From the NCBI GenBank assembly GCA_049522195.1, contig JBEKOB010000058.1, forward strand, positions 1 through 27,703: a stretch of DNA of 27,703 nt, written 5' to 3'. The stretch is from UBA9647 sp049522195 (GTDB taxonomy: Bacteria > Bacteroidota > Ignavibacteria > UBA10030). This document shows, one piece after another, positions 1-7,634 of the stretch. The notes beneath the pieces were generated by a model that saw only the letters and a program-made list of their open reading frames with translations, searched no databases and was not told the origin of the DNA. Position 1 is the first letter of the stretch. Every line of letters begins with the position of its first letter. Position numbers and translations under genes: made by a program.

Positions 1-55
1 CTAGGAGACCTGAAAGAAAATAGAAGATTGAAAGTGGCTTTGAGATTGTGTTCAT
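1..55 (-). CDS. Partial cassette gene, N-terminus only
   Basis: An ATG at position 55 (minus) opens a frame that stays open to the window edge and encodes about 18 residues beginning MNTISKPLSIFYFLSGLL. A lysine followed by a hydrophobic run is what a signal peptide or first membrane segment looks like. It lies directly downstream (minus sense) of the attC at 86-194, where a cassette gene start is expected. The Shine-Dalgarno is weak. No function can be assigned. Confidence 0.4.
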   Translation of the reverse strand, partial: MNTISKPLSIFYFLSGLL

Positions 56-85
56 CGATTGATCCAAACCCTAGACGGCGATGGT

Positions 86-194
86 GCAAGCAATTCAGGC
101 AAACCGCAGTGCCGTTGCGAGCACTTTTTTTCGCCAAACTCAGGACATCCTTCGCCTATCCAGCGTGCGAGCGTCGTGTTGCCGCTTGTTAGGC
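86..194 (-). other. attC site, degenerate left core
   Basis: The right end is an intact GTTAGGC box (188-194) preceded by the family motifs GCGTGCGAGCG and TTGCCG. The left end keeps TTCAGGCAAACCGC, but the GCCTAAC box has decayed to GCAAGCA. This is a compact version lacking the central GCCGCC hairpin. Confidence 0.75.
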
Positions 195-265
195 GTTCGT
201 TGGCGCTGCTGCATACCAAGGCCGAGAACGGCTGGGAGTCGAATAACATGGTCAAAGCATTGGGC

Positions 266-1246
266 TCATCTCTTGTTGAATCCAAAGTTTTCAGGAAGAA
301 GATGAACCAATGAATCCACGGTGTAAGCACCTACGACACCCTCTCCCCCAGGAATGCTGGAATAGCTGGGATCGTCGAGGCGAGTAGAGTGCGGATCACT
401 GTAACCATGAACCGTCATATAATACTTGTACAGATTTGGTTCATACTGGATAACTCGGAATACAATCCTGTCGAACAAGATTTTGTTGTTAGCGTATTTT
501 CTCCATGCCAGTGACGAAAGGGCAATGAGGTACATCTTGTTCCTGTAGACTCCGGACGCTCGGCCTATTGCAGGCGTCACAGTCAACGATGGGTAGACGG
601 GGTAGTTGTAGTCTTCGCCTCCCGTGTACAGATACGAAAGCGGAATTTCCAACCGCTCGTCGGTCCAAGCGCCGTCCTTGAGAACCTCGTAATCCACATA
701 TAGTCGAGCAATGAATGCTTTGGTATTGGTTCCGAGCGTGATTGGCACGACTATGGTCGCCGACGAATCACTGTTGCCCGGCTTGTCAAGAATCACAGTC
801 GAATTGATGTCAAGGATCATGGATGGCCGACCTGGAATGGCAAGAGTCGCGGTGACTAAATTGTATTCTGGCGCCTGCACAGTGATTTCGTAGGAACTCC
901 CGTAATCTAGGATGAACGGATTCAAGACGTAGCTGTGCAACGGGAATGTGTATCGAGATGTGTCGGGCCGATTGAAGGTCGTGTCTCGAAGCCTGTAGGT
1001 GAGATTTCCCCTTTTGAGCAATACCACCGCGTCAAGCACTGATTTGTCTGACGTACTTGCCATGGGATCAAAATCGGTCGGCATATAACTGTGTTCAACC
1101 CGGACAAATTGTTCCACTCGATCTGTGGACAAGATGGAATAGACAACGAGCTTCCGGTTCAACGGGCCACGAGGATCGAATGGCTGATTGCAGGAGGTCA
1201 GGAAGTACGAAGCAAATATGAAAAACACAATGTGGGTTCGGATCAT
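266..1246 (-). CDS. DUF4249-like outer-membrane-associated lipoprotein
   Basis: The protein has 326 aa. A type II signal peptide (MIRTHIVFFIFASYFLTSC) puts the lipidated cysteine near residue 19, followed by NQPFDPRGPLNRKLVVYSILS, a mainly beta-strand body and a YDPHST-like tail. The order lipobox, 'LVVYSILSTDRVEQFVRVEHSY', 'YEITVQAPEY' fits the DUF4249 family of Bacteroidota lipoproteins, whose role is unknown and which are often found near TonB-dependent receptors. I chose the ATG at 1246 because the lipoprotein signal starts there; the ATG at 1276 lies in the cassette's terminal repeat and adds a polar leader. It is a single-gene cassette between the attC sites 86-194 and 1282-1434. Family assignment is from recognition of the pattern, not from a search. 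Confidence 0.75.
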   Translation of the reverse strand: MIRTHIVFFIFASYFLTSCNQPFDPRGPLNRKLVVYSILSTDRVEQFVRVEHSYMPTDFDPMASTSDKSVLDAVVLLKRGNLTYRLRDTTFNRPDTSRYTFPLHSYVLNPFILDYGSSYEITVQAPEYNLVTATLAIPGRPSMILDINSTVILDKPGNSDSSATIVVPITLGTNTKAFIARLYVDYEVLKDGAWTDERLEIPLSYLYTGGEDYNYPVYPSLTVTPAIGRASGVYRNKMYLIALSSLAWRKYANNKILFDRIVFRVIQYEPNLYKYYMTVHGYSDPHSTRLDDPSYSSIPGGEGVVGAYTVDSLVHLLPENFGFNKR

Positions 1247-1281
1247 CTGATAATCTCGATTAATACTGCAGCGCAAATGCC

Positions 1282-1434
1282 GCCTAACGTTTAGGCAACA
1301 CGCCGTTGCGAGCCGCCACTATGACTGACTTAATCTCGCGGCGAGACGCAATGATCGACCACTTTCCTATCAGCCAAACTCTGTTTCAACTTCGCCTATC
1401 CAGCGTGCGAGCGCCGTAGTGCCGATTGTTATGC
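1282..1434 (-). other. attC site
   Basis: This is a full family member of 153 bp: GCCTAAC at 1282-1288, GTTTAGGCAAC, a central GCCGCC...GGCGGCGAG-like stem, CAGCGTGCGAGCG and a closing GTTATGC at 1428-1434. Confidence 0.88.
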
Positions 1435-1457
1435 GCAGGGAAAGTTCAATAATCAAT

Positions 1458-1471
1458 GCGTTTTGCGGCAC
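1458..1471. repeat. Cassette terminal inverted repeat, left arm
   Basis: GCGTTTTGCGGCAC lies 24 bp inside the attC end. Its perfect 14-bp complement is at 2062-2075, at the other end of the same cassette. The identical pair is found in the cassette at 21242-21778. Confidence 0.85.
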
Positions 1472-1513
1472 AACACATAGACCAGCAAGTCACTGCCTGG
1501 ATGCCGACCGGGC

Positions 1514-1981
1514 CTATTTCTTTCCGACACCCTTGATTGACTTCTTCGTGTCGAGCGCATCAAGAACGTTATGAGACTTGCTGACGGCCAATTTCGTCTT
1601 CTCAAGCGCTACCTTCAGTCGATCCCTACTTGCCTCTTGAGCGATGATGTATCTCGCGCCATCCAGATGTTGATTATTGCCGACGACAGCGCTGTCCACT
1701 GCTTTCTGGCCGGCTGCGAATGCTGCTGTTATTAGTTCTTGTACCTTGGCGACATCGGTTGCAGCAGCTTTCGCTAATGCATCTTGACGCTTGGCAACCT
1801 CTTCAATTTGCACCGCGAGCCTCCCCAACTCAGTAATTGCCGGATAGTATTGTTGCTGCAACTCGGCTATTTCCGAACCGACTTTGATTACTTTGTTCAT
1901 ATGCTCATCCGATCGACCACATCCTGAGAAAGCAATGAGTCCAATGAGGCATATCATTGGGAAATAGATGGCCCGTTTCAT
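1514..1981 (-). CDS. Small coiled-coil lipoprotein
   Basis: The protein has 155 aa. MKRAIYFPMICLIGLIAFSGC is a clear lipoprotein signal with lipobox FSGC, so the mature protein should be lipid-anchored in the envelope. The rest (EIAELQQQYYPAITELGRLAVQIEEVAKRQDALAKAAA...) is alanine-, glutamate- and lysine-rich with heptad-like spacing, so helical or coiled-coil; the end is lysine-rich (KKSIKGVGKK). The start at 1981 is fixed by a strong GGAGGAG Shine-Dalgarno a few bases upstream. I do not recognise a named family. The cassette is bounded by inverted repeats identical to those of the 21324-21713 lipoprotein cassette. Confidence 0.8.
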   Translation of the reverse strand: MKRAIYFPMICLIGLIAFSGCGRSDEHMNKVIKVGSEIAELQQQYYPAITELGRLAVQIEEVAKRQDALAKAAATDVAKVQELITAAFAAGQKAVDSAVVGNNQHLDGARYIIAQEASRDRLKVALEKTKLAVSKSHNVLDALDTKKSIKGVGKK

Positions 1982-2061
1982 TATTGTCTCCTCCGATTGT
2001 GAAGAATGCTTGGGTGATTCATGCCACGATCTCTGCGTCATCTGACTCTGTATGCGCAGAG

Positions 2062-2075
2062 GTGCCGCAAAACGC
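2062..2075. repeat. Cassette terminal inverted repeat, right arm
   Basis: GTGCCGCAAAACGC is the exact reverse complement of 1458-1471 and lies 24 bp before the next attC core. Confidence 0.85.
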
Positions 2076-2120
2076 CTTAAGAAATGAATCTTTGCTTGCG
2101 CTTAACGTTTAGGCAAACCG

Positions 2121-2154
2121 CCCATCTGCGTCCCGAGAAACGGACTTCGATGGG
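2121..2154. repeat. Palindromic mini-insert in attC, type CCCATC/GATGGG
   Basis: A 34-bp unit runs CCCATC...GTCC...GGAC...GATGGG with two nested stems, flanked by a direct repeat of AAACCG. A near-identical unit sits at the same place in the next attC (3034-3067). Confidence 0.75.
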
Positions 2155-2170
2155 TAAAACCGTTGCGAGC

Positions 2171-2199
2171 TTGCCCGCCATGCACCATCTTTTGGCGGG
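2171..2199. repeat. Palindromic mini-insert in attC
   Basis: GCCCGCCA and its complement TGGCGGGC are separated by about 11 bp, inserted straight after a TTGCGAG motif of the attC. This sequence is absent from the sibling attC sites. Confidence 0.65.
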
Positions 2200-2243
2200 C
2201 CGCCACGCCTCATCTTTTGGCGGCGAGCAATGGAGCGAGTTTA

Positions 2244-2272
2244 CCCGCCGAAGCGATGTATGCGTAGGCGGG
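2244..2272. repeat. Palindromic mini-insert in attC, type CCCGCC/GGCGGG
   Basis: CCCGCCGAAGC...GCGTAGGCGGG is inserted after GGAGCGAG. It has the same plan as the unit at 2330-2358: CCCGCC-GAAG, a variable loop, then GTAGGCGGG. Confidence 0.75.
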
Positions 2273-2329
2273 CACTTTACATTTAGCCAAACGTGAAGTT
2301 CCTTCGCCTATCCAGCGTGCGAGCGTTTA

Positions 2330-2358
2330 CCCGCCGAAGTCCACAGGACGTAGGCGGG
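2330..2358. repeat. Palindromic mini-insert in attC, type CCCGCC/GGCGGG
   Basis: CCCGCCGAAGTCC...GGACGTAGGCGGG is inserted after GTGCGAGCG. The inner GTCC/GGAC stem resembles that of the 2121-2154 unit, so all belong to one hairpin family. Confidence 0.75.
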
Positions 2359-2418
2359 CCGGTTCGCCGATTGTTGGGCGCAGCCCGCACACCGTGACCA
2401 ACCCAAAAAGTCCTGGGC

Positions 2419-2964
2419 CTATACCTTGAGGAATTCGTACGTGCCTATGACCAAGACCTGGCATGCAGTACTGGCTGTGAGTATGTAGGCGTTGGTCTTA
2501 GGCTTGATGCCAAGCTTGAAGCTACATCTGATGACTATCGAGATTAGTATCACAAGCACAAGGATTGCAACCACATACGACCCCGTGTTCGTCAGAACCG
2601 CAATCTTGGCTTCATCCTGCTTACTGAACCCTCCAAACAGAAGCGAGAAGAAGCGATTGAACATCGGGAAGAACGCGAAGGGATAGGCATACAGTGCCCT
2701 GGATCCCTCAATGATCAAGAGGGCGACTATCGCCTCGAGCACGCTGAAGGCTGGGCCACCAATCAGGACATACAAATCCTGACCCTCTCGGAGATAGTGG
2801 CCGTTCTTTGGCCACACATAGTTGAGGCTGTACACCATTCGGTTTCCCAGCACTTCTCCAACACTCCAATGTCCGAATTCGTGGAAGAGGTATGAGGCGT
2901 ACGCGACCGGAATGAAGAACAGGAAGAATCTGATGTTTGTCTCCTTCTGAGTATCTGTCAGCAT
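2419..2964 (-). CDS. Polytopic membrane protein with HEFGH motif, M50-like
   Basis: The protein has 181 aa. A hydrophobic N-terminus carries LFHEFGHW at residues 28-32, a zinc-metallopeptidase HExxH placed within a membrane segment as in site-2 proteases and M50-like proteins. GGPAFS (about residues 69-74) is followed by at least three more hydrophobic stretches (AIVALLII, FFSLLFGGF, VVAILVLVILISIVI). I see no clear second metal-binding DG motif, so it may be a divergent or inactive M50 relative. The ATG at 2964 directly opens MLTDTQKETN. It is a single-gene cassette, with inverted repeats CCCGCACACC (2384-2393) and GGTGTGCGGG (2999-3008) at its ends. Confidence 0.72.
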   Translation of the reverse strand: MLTDTQKETNIRFFLFFIPVAYASYLFHEFGHWSVGEVLGNRMVYSLNYVWPKNGHYLREGQDLYVLIGGPAFSVLEAIVALLIIEGSRALYAYPFAFFPMFNRFFSLLFGGFSKQDEAKIAVLTNTGSYVVAILVLVILISIVIRCSFKLGIKPKTNAYILTASTACQVLVIGTYEFLKV

Positions 2965-3012
2965 CGATCACCCTCAAGCATGAAATTGTGAGCACCTAGG
3001 TGTGCGGGTTGC

Positions 3013-3210
3013 GCCTAACGTTTAGCCAAACCGCCCATCTGCGTCCTGAGAAACGGACTTCGACGGGTAAAACCGTTGCGAGCCGCCGATATCGAACTGA
3101 TATTCCCTCACTCTGGCGGCGAGCAATGGAGCGAGCACTTTTTGATCAGCCAATCTTAGTTCTTCCCCAGACTATCCAAAGTGCGAGCGCCGGTTTGATG
3201 TTGGTTAGGC
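3013..3210 (-). other. attC site with one palindromic insertion
   Basis: GCCTAAC at 3013-3019 and GTTAGGC at 3204-3210 bound this site. It contains the CCCATC-type mini-insert at 3034-3067 and otherwise the normal landmarks, including TCTGGCGGCGAGCAATGGAGCGAG. Confidence 0.88.
3034..3067. repeat. Palindromic mini-insert shared with neighbouring attC
   Basis: This 34-bp unit differs from 2121-2154 at only two or three positions and has the same flanking AAACCG duplication. The two attC sites therefore descend from one copy that already carried the insert. Confidence 0.75.
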
Positions 3211-3255
3211 GCAGCTGCGCGTGCAGATTTGGTCAGCGTGTGAATTGTCAACGCA

Positions 3256-3822
3256 TCAGAACTTCAAGACATCGGGCGTTCGCTCGCGTATGCTCTGTAC
3301 GAAGTACTTGAGCGTTTCCGGCCATAAGAGTGCAGCGTTCGTTGGGCTTGCTGGCGGCGCGTTCCACCTGCCGATGAGTTTACCATTTTCCACAGATCCG
3401 TCAAGATACAGTACCTCATAAATTGGAGTCCCGACTACAGATTCAGAGCTGGAGAAATCGTTTCGGTCGAAAGAATTCGGATCCGCGTCGACAAACAAGC
3501 CACTTACGTGCAAGAGGATGGGTGTCCACCCATTCAAAGAGTATCCCCAAACGTCCAAGAGTTCATACAGCGAGAGATTGTTCTTCTGCTGTTTTGGCTT
3601 GAGATCGATCACTAAAGCTGAGCCTCTGTACTCTGCAGTAGATTCAAGAGCCTCCTCAATATTTAAATGCCAGGTATAGGGCTCATTCTGAGTGGGTGGG
3701 ATTCCCAGCCGCAGTAGCCGAGGTATGAATCCCACGTTGCAACCAAACAACGATACCTGTTCTCTGAAGCAGTAGCGAATACTGCCTGAAATCATTCGAT
3801 TCTTGTCATAGCGTAAATACAT
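3256..3822 (-). CDS. Hypothetical cassette protein
   Basis: The protein has 188 aa with no signal peptide or membrane segment, so it is probably cytoplasmic. The C-terminal part is the most distinctive: 'GTPIYEVLYLDGSVENGKLIGRW', then 'PPASPTNAALLWPETLKYFVQSI'. I cannot name its family. The start at 3822 is supported by a strong AGGAGGAC Shine-Dalgarno. It is the only gene of its cassette, and the downstream attC (3013-3210) is intact, so the cassette looks mobile at that end. Confidence 0.7.
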   Translation of the reverse strand: MYLRYDKNRMISGSIRYCFREQVSLFGCNVGFIPRLLRLGIPPTQNEPYTWHLNIEEALESTAEYRGSALVIDLKPKQQKNNLSLYELLDVWGYSLNGWTPILLHVSGLFVDADPNSFDRNDFSSSESVVGTPIYEVLYLDGSVENGKLIGRWNAPPASPTNAALLWPETLKYFVQSIRERTPDVLKF

Positions 3823-3866
3823 GTGCCTGTCCTCCTACTAGCATGAGTCTGCCTTATGTGCGTGGC

Positions 3867-3902
3867 GCCTAACGATTCATGCAAGCCGCAGTGCCGTTGC
3901 GA
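3867..3902 (-). other. Half attC (truncated)
   Basis: GCCTAAC at 3867-3873 followed by GATTCATGCAAGCCGC and CCGTTGCGA, then an abrupt change two bases before the stop codon of the next gene. The GTTAGGC half is missing, so the metallopeptidase gene to the right has no complete attC of its own. Confidence 0.75.
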
Positions 3903-3904
3903 AC

Positions 3905-5503
3905 TTACTTAAGCAGAATCGCCTTCTTCGCCTCTACGAATTCTCCAGCCTGCAGGCGGTAGAAGTAGATGCCGCTGGGGACACTCGATACGTTCCATTG
4001 GACCTGATAGCTGCCAGGTTCTTTGTGCTCGTTCACCAGCGTTGTGACAACCTGACCAAGTGTGTTGTAGATGTTCAGCGAGACGGTTGCTGATTTCGGA
4101 AGATCATACCGTATTGTCGTGCTCGGGTTGAACGGATTTGGATAGTTCTGATCCAGTCGAAACTCCAGAGGCATTCCCTGCTGCTCGCCAGTCGAAGTTA
4201 CAGTCGAATTGTAGATACTCGTGTAGATCTGATCGCTGATAGGGAAATTGAGTGCTCTGAAGTCAGAGCGAAGATCTTTCGCGAATGCATACGAGATGGC
4301 GGTCGCAAAGAGCGTTGCTCTGAACGTATCTGCCGCTGCAGTATTATGAGCCTGATCAAACCATTGCCACCATGTCGGGTTGAAGCCTTGGAGCAGGTTC
4401 GTCATCCTCTTGACTGGAATCCTGTATCCCTGCCCTGTATTCTCGGCCTGCTCGCAGAACTTGTACGCGATTGTCATGAACGTGCTGACAGTCTCATCGA
4501 CCGTGGTAGTGGGATCATTCCACGAAGTGAATCGCATCCCTCCATTCAGATAATCCTGATACGAGCTCCGGATGATCCCGATTGATGAATTCAGGCTCTG
4601 CTGGATGTCCAGCACAAGATCATCGCTTAGACCGTATGCCTGAGCATGATTGACGATCTCGTACCCCGCGGCGTGCTGAAAGATCTGCGCCAGAGTCTCG
4701 GAGTATATCGCATTCGCGTTACCATCGATCCGTCCGCCGTAATAGTACGCGGCAGGCATGTTCAGCGTGTAGTTGTGACCCATTTCATGAAACAGCGATG
4801 AATAGCCGATCGGGCCTGTTATGTAAACATCACTGACTCCGAAGGCGACAGGATTCGTGAACCAGAGGCTATACGCTCCCCCAAATGAGGAGTCCCTTAG
4901 CATGACCTGTTCAAATTTGGAATTGAAAAGGAATACGTTTCCGTTTACAAGATCCTTCTCGATGTACGACGCGACCGACAGAACGTACTCGAGCGTCGAT
5001 CGCGGCAGAGTGGTAAAGAACCGGTCGTCGAATGCGGCAAGCTGGGGAGCGACGTACAGTCGGGTGCCAAGAGTGACCGGACTGCTGGGTATTCTCACGG
5101 CGACATCACTCGGAAGCGCGATCGGTGTGATGTTCGGCGCGATGAACCGAACGACGGTTTTGGCGGAATCCTTCCTCCCGCTGGAATAGTTTGCAGTGAC
5201 CGTGAGGACGTAGTTCTTCGCAGTATTCGCATAGGTGTGGACCTGGGGGAAGAAACCGCTTGTTACTTTGCCATCCCCCCAATTCCACGTGAAGGGGGTT
5301 GTTGGCGCCTGAGAATCGCCGCCATTTACTGACACATTGCCGGTTGTTGTGTTTACAGATTCGACGAAAACCAGCATGGTTGTCGGCGTTCCAAACAAAT
5401 ACCTCTTGTAGTCAAATGAACCGGTTTGAGAGAAGAGCGAACCGGTGGTCAGAAAAAGAAATGCGACTGAGAGACGCACTATTGAAGAACAGATGTCTTT
5501 CAT
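3905..5503 (-). CDS. Secreted PKD-domain metallopeptidase with T9SS sorting signal
   Basis: The protein has 532 aa. Signal peptide MKDICSSIVRLSVAFLFLTT...LFSQ; a PKD-like domain at about 41-117 (TWNWGDGK...HTYANTAKNYVLTVT); a catalytic region with LFHEMGHNY (HExxH at 239-243) and a candidate third ligand E near 269 (YSETLAQIF); and a C-terminal type IX secretion sorting domain (about 447-532) with NYPNPFNPSTTIRYDLP, LNIYNTLGQVV and GIYFYRLQAGEF. It is predicted to be a zinc peptidase exported across the outer membrane by the T9SS and processed by PorU. The start at 5503 is chosen for the signal peptide; upstream in-frame codons read into the attC. The exact peptidase family is uncertain. Confidence 0.85.
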   Translation of the reverse strand: MKDICSSIVRLSVAFLFLTTGSLFSQTGSFDYKRYLFGTPTTMLVFVESVNTTTGNVSVNGGDSQAPTTPFTWNWGDGKVTSGFFPQVHTYANTAKNYVLTVTANYSSGRKDSAKTVVRFIAPNITPIALPSDVAVRIPSSPVTLGTRLYVAPQLAAFDDRFFTTLPRSTLEYVLSVASYIEKDLVNGNVFLFNSKFEQVMLRDSSFGGAYSLWFTNPVAFGVSDVYITGPIGYSSLFHEMGHNYTLNMPAAYYYGGRIDGNANAIYSETLAQIFQHAAGYEIVNHAQAYGLSDDLVLDIQQSLNSSIGIIRSSYQDYLNGGMRFTSWNDPTTTVDETVSTFMTIAYKFCEQAENTGQGYRIPVKRMTNLLQGFNPTWWQWFDQAHNTAAADTFRATLFATAISYAFAKDLRSDFRALNFPISDQIYTSIYNSTVTSTGEQQGMPLEFRLDQNYPNPFNPSTTIRYDLPKSATVSLNIYNTLGQVVTTLVNEHKEPGSYQVQWNVSSVPSGIYFYRLQAGEFVEAKKAILLK

Positions 5504-5527
5504 CCTGCAATCCCCCTGTGATGTGGG

Positions 5528-5597
5528 ACCTAACGATTTAGGCAAACCGCCGTTGCGAGCCGCCAGTTGGCGCGTCAACTGCAAGCGCATGATAAGC
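5528..5597 (-). other. attC site, heavily shortened
   Basis: ACCTAAC at 5528-5534, GATTTAGGCAAACCGCCGTT and GCGAGCCGCC are intact. The right half is mostly lost, and the closing box is probably GATAAGC at 5591-5597. It may no longer recombine. Confidence 0.6.
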
Positions 5598-5607
5598 AGC
5601 CTTTATA

Positions 5608-5757
5608 TCATTGCCGCTTAAAGTATTGAACTTCACGCTCGTGTTTTTCAGCTGCTGCTCGAGTCTTGAATGTGCCCAAGTTCCTTCGCTTTCCGGTCTT
5701 CGGATTTTTCTTTGTAGAGTACAACCGATACTGGCCTGACTTGAGTTTTCTGATCAT
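5608..5757 (-). CDS. 49-aa basic protein
   Basis: ATG at 5757 to TGA at 5608 encodes a 49-aa protein beginning MIRKLKSGQYRLYSTKKNPK, followed by TGKRRNLGTFKTRAAAEKHE and ending REVQYFKRQ. A strong AGGAGGTATTATTGCG leader precedes the ATG. I believe similar tiny proteins occur widely in bacteria. The pattern (short strands 'QYRLYS', 'RNLGTF', then a helix 'TRAAAEKHEREVQYF') resembles the arm-type DNA-binding domain at the N-terminus of tyrosine recombinases, so nucleic-acid binding is a plausible inference. It is a single-gene cassette between 5528-5597 and 5880-6135. Confidence 0.75.
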   Translation of the reverse strand: MIRKLKSGQYRLYSTKKNPKTGKRRNLGTFKTRAAAEKHEREVQYFKRQ

Positions 5758-5879
5758 CGCAATAATACCTCCTTGTGCATTCGGTCTTGCTGTTTTCTAG
5801 GAAACTTGTATTATCTCAATGGTACCGATCTCTACTGAAACCATCTGGCTCAAGAGTTCGGCTGAATGTGGCATTAGCT
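5758..5879 (-). other. Leader of the 49-aa gene
   Basis: 122 bp lie between the start codon and the next attC. The minus strand holds the AGGAGGT ribosome site at 5764-5770 and an AT-rich stretch (GATAATACAAGT) that could serve as a -10 region. No other gene is seen. Confidence 0.3.
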
Positions 5880-6135
5880 GCCTAACGGACTTGAGTCAAC
5901 CTGCGGCGCGGTGTCAATGCGCGCGCGATTCGCCCCCTGATATTGAACTGCTGTTAACTTACGAAACGCATTTCCAAACGGCTGACTGCCTCAACAAGTA
6001 GTGCGCGGCATGCCGCCACTATGACCGACTCCATTCGTGGCGGCGAGCAATGGAGCGAGCACTACTAATTTAGCCAATCTCTGAACTTCCTTTGCCTATC
6101 CGGTGTGCGAGCGCCCGGTGTGTCGATTGTGATGC
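5880..6135 (-). other. attC site, long variant
   Basis: GCCTAAC at 5880-5886; the closing box is GTGATGC at 6129-6135, one base off consensus. The right half (GGCGGCGAGCAATGGAGCGAGC, GTGTGCGAGCG) is normal. About 100 bp in the left half (5890-6010) is not shared with the other sites. Confidence 0.75.
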
Positions 6136-6169
6136 GCCGCGCAGCCGCGAGATATATTCCTAATAGAAA

Positions 6170-7477
6170 TCATTTCTCCGGCAACCCTGCTTGCCCAACG
6201 AAGTGGTAGAAGTCGTCTGCGCATCTCTTGTCATATCCTGTTAGGAGAGACACAAATGAAGGGAACTGCAAAAACTTTCCTTCGTACACCCTGTAAAGCT
6301 CTTTGAGAAATTCCTCCCATTTTTCATTCCCCAAACAAAGTCGCAGCTTCTGAATAGCGTACACACCTTTGGTATACGTGACTCGAGATCCCTTTGATTT
6401 TAGCAAAGGGACGTCGGCATTTGTTTTCCAATAGTCTCGCCTGAATTCTGCCAGGAGGTCAACAACCACGCTGTCAGCAGGTCTTCCTTGATGGGCTTGG
6501 TTCAAGTACGTGAGATTGAGGAATTCGGCGATGGGTTCCGACAGACACCAAGCGGCTGGATCCTGCCATGAAAAGAATAGTCCCGACCCGAACCACTGGT
6601 GGGCGACTTCATGCCCAGGCCAATTGACTCCGTACTTCTCATACCACGCTATGAAGGCAGACCCAACTAGAATGAGCGCTGGCTGAGAATTGACGTACTG
6701 CATGTTCGTGTCGGCGATGTCGATGAGTGTCAGCTGTTCGTAGCGATAAGGGCCGATGGATTCACTGTACAGTTTGAAGGAAGAGCAAACATTATCGACG
6801 ATCTTTGAGCATGTGGTGCTGTCCGATCGGACATCATAGTAGAATGTAATTTGCTTGTCACCTACTTTTCTCGAGATTCTGCGATGAGTGTATTCTGATG
6901 CGATGACCAGCCAGAGGCGCGGAATGGGCTGCGCTAGTTTCCCATTTAACTCTATCCAGGTGGTGTTGATTCCTCGCTTAGACAATGGGAATGATGTGAC
7001 AATTAAGCAATTTTTGGGTCCCTCGAACCGAACAGAGTACGTTGCTAGATCATTCGGTTGCCAAGGATACCAAGAGCCAAGGGCAATGGCCTTCGTTGCA
7101 GGGTCCTCTATATCGAGCGTATACGTTATCCTTAAGGTGAGGGGTTCCGTTGAACGACCTGCTTCTGTGGGTGGCAATGACACTCGGAGCGTATCGCTTC
7201 GTGTTGTATACGTAGCTGTGTGTTTTCCTCTCTCGTTGATGAATTCGACTGATGTCATTTCCATGGAAGGGCCGACCAAAAGGTACAATTCCCCACTCTG
7301 ACGACCACGGAGTTGCAGGCGTGCGTCAACAGCGATCTTGCCGATAGTATCAGGGAATATGCGAGCATGGAGATCATATGAGTTGACTTGCGTCTCGGCA
7401 GATTGGGAGTAACTTGTGCCCACGAATACGGGTATCAGGAAGATCAGAAGGCCGAGATACCATGTTCTAGTCCTCAT
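6170..7477 (-). CDS. Secreted M1-like (gluzincin) metallopeptidase
   Basis: The protein has 435 aa. Signal peptide MRTRTWYLGLLIFLIPVFVG...YSQS, an all-beta N-terminal region with 'LYLLVGPSMEMTSV' and 'LRITYTLDI', then a thermolysin-like catalytic domain with WPGHEVAHQWFGS (HExxH at 289-293) and LSEPIAEF supplying the third ligand E near 314. The HExxH-to-Glu spacing is 20 residues rather than the usual 18, and the M1 'GAMEN' substrate motif is not evident, so it is a divergent M1 relative. It is predicted periplasmic or secreted. The start at 7477 is set by the signal peptide; upstream in-frame sequence is read-through of an attC. It is a single-gene cassette with matching 10-bp ends (6140-6149 and 7513-7522). 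Confidence 0.82.
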   Translation of the reverse strand: MRTRTWYLGLLIFLIPVFVGTSYSQSAETQVNSYDLHARIFPDTIGKIAVDARLQLRGRQSGELYLLVGPSMEMTSVEFINERGKHTATYTTRSDTLRVSLPPTEAGRSTEPLTLRITYTLDIEDPATKAIALGSWYPWQPNDLATYSVRFEGPKNCLIVTSFPLSKRGINTTWIELNGKLAQPIPRLWLVIASEYTHRRISRKVGDKQITFYYDVRSDSTTCSKIVDNVCSSFKLYSESIGPYRYEQLTLIDIADTNMQYVNSQPALILVGSAFIAWYEKYGVNWPGHEVAHQWFGSGLFFSWQDPAAWCLSEPIAEFLNLTYLNQAHQGRPADSVVVDLLAEFRRDYWKTNADVPLLKSKGSRVTYTKGVYAIQKLRLCLGNEKWEEFLKELYRVYEGKFLQFPSFVSLLTGYDKRCADDFYHFVGQAGLPEK

Positions 7478-7526
7478 GGAGCTAATCCGAAATATTTCTG
7501 CATAACTTTCCCCGCGGCTGCGTTGC

Positions 7527-7634
7527 GCATAACGATTTAGGCAAACCGCCGTTGCAGGCACTTTATACTTAGCCAATCCTAGCTTCAGCATTGCCTCTCC
7601 AGCATGAGAGCACCGGTTTCCCGTTTTGTTAGGC
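7527..7634 (-). other. attC site, compact
   Basis: GCATAAC at 7527-7533 and GTTAGGC at 7628-7634 give 108 bp. The central GCCGCC...GGCGGC stem present in longer sites is missing, leaving GCCGTTGCAGGCAC joined to TTTATACTTAGCC. Confidence 0.85.

Larger units (their letters stand above)
2100..2379 (-). other. attC site enlarged by four palindromic insertions
   Basis: GCTTAAC at 2100-2106 and GTTGGGC at 2373-2379 enclose 280 bp instead of the usual ~153. All family landmarks are present (GTTTAGGCAAACCG, TTGCGAG, GGCGGCGAGCAATGGAGCGAG, CAGCGTGCGAGCG), but they are separated by four hairpin inserts, listed separately. Confidence 0.85.

Noticed and set aside
3000..3311. Plus-strand reading frames across attC sites (also at 59-313, 2084-2296, 10853-11212, 14043-14291, 16387-16875, 26926-27648)
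   Set aside because: They follow the conserved attC sequence, produce the same recurring peptide fragments (such as SVRAxxCRL), lack ribosome sites, and are opposite to the cassette genes.
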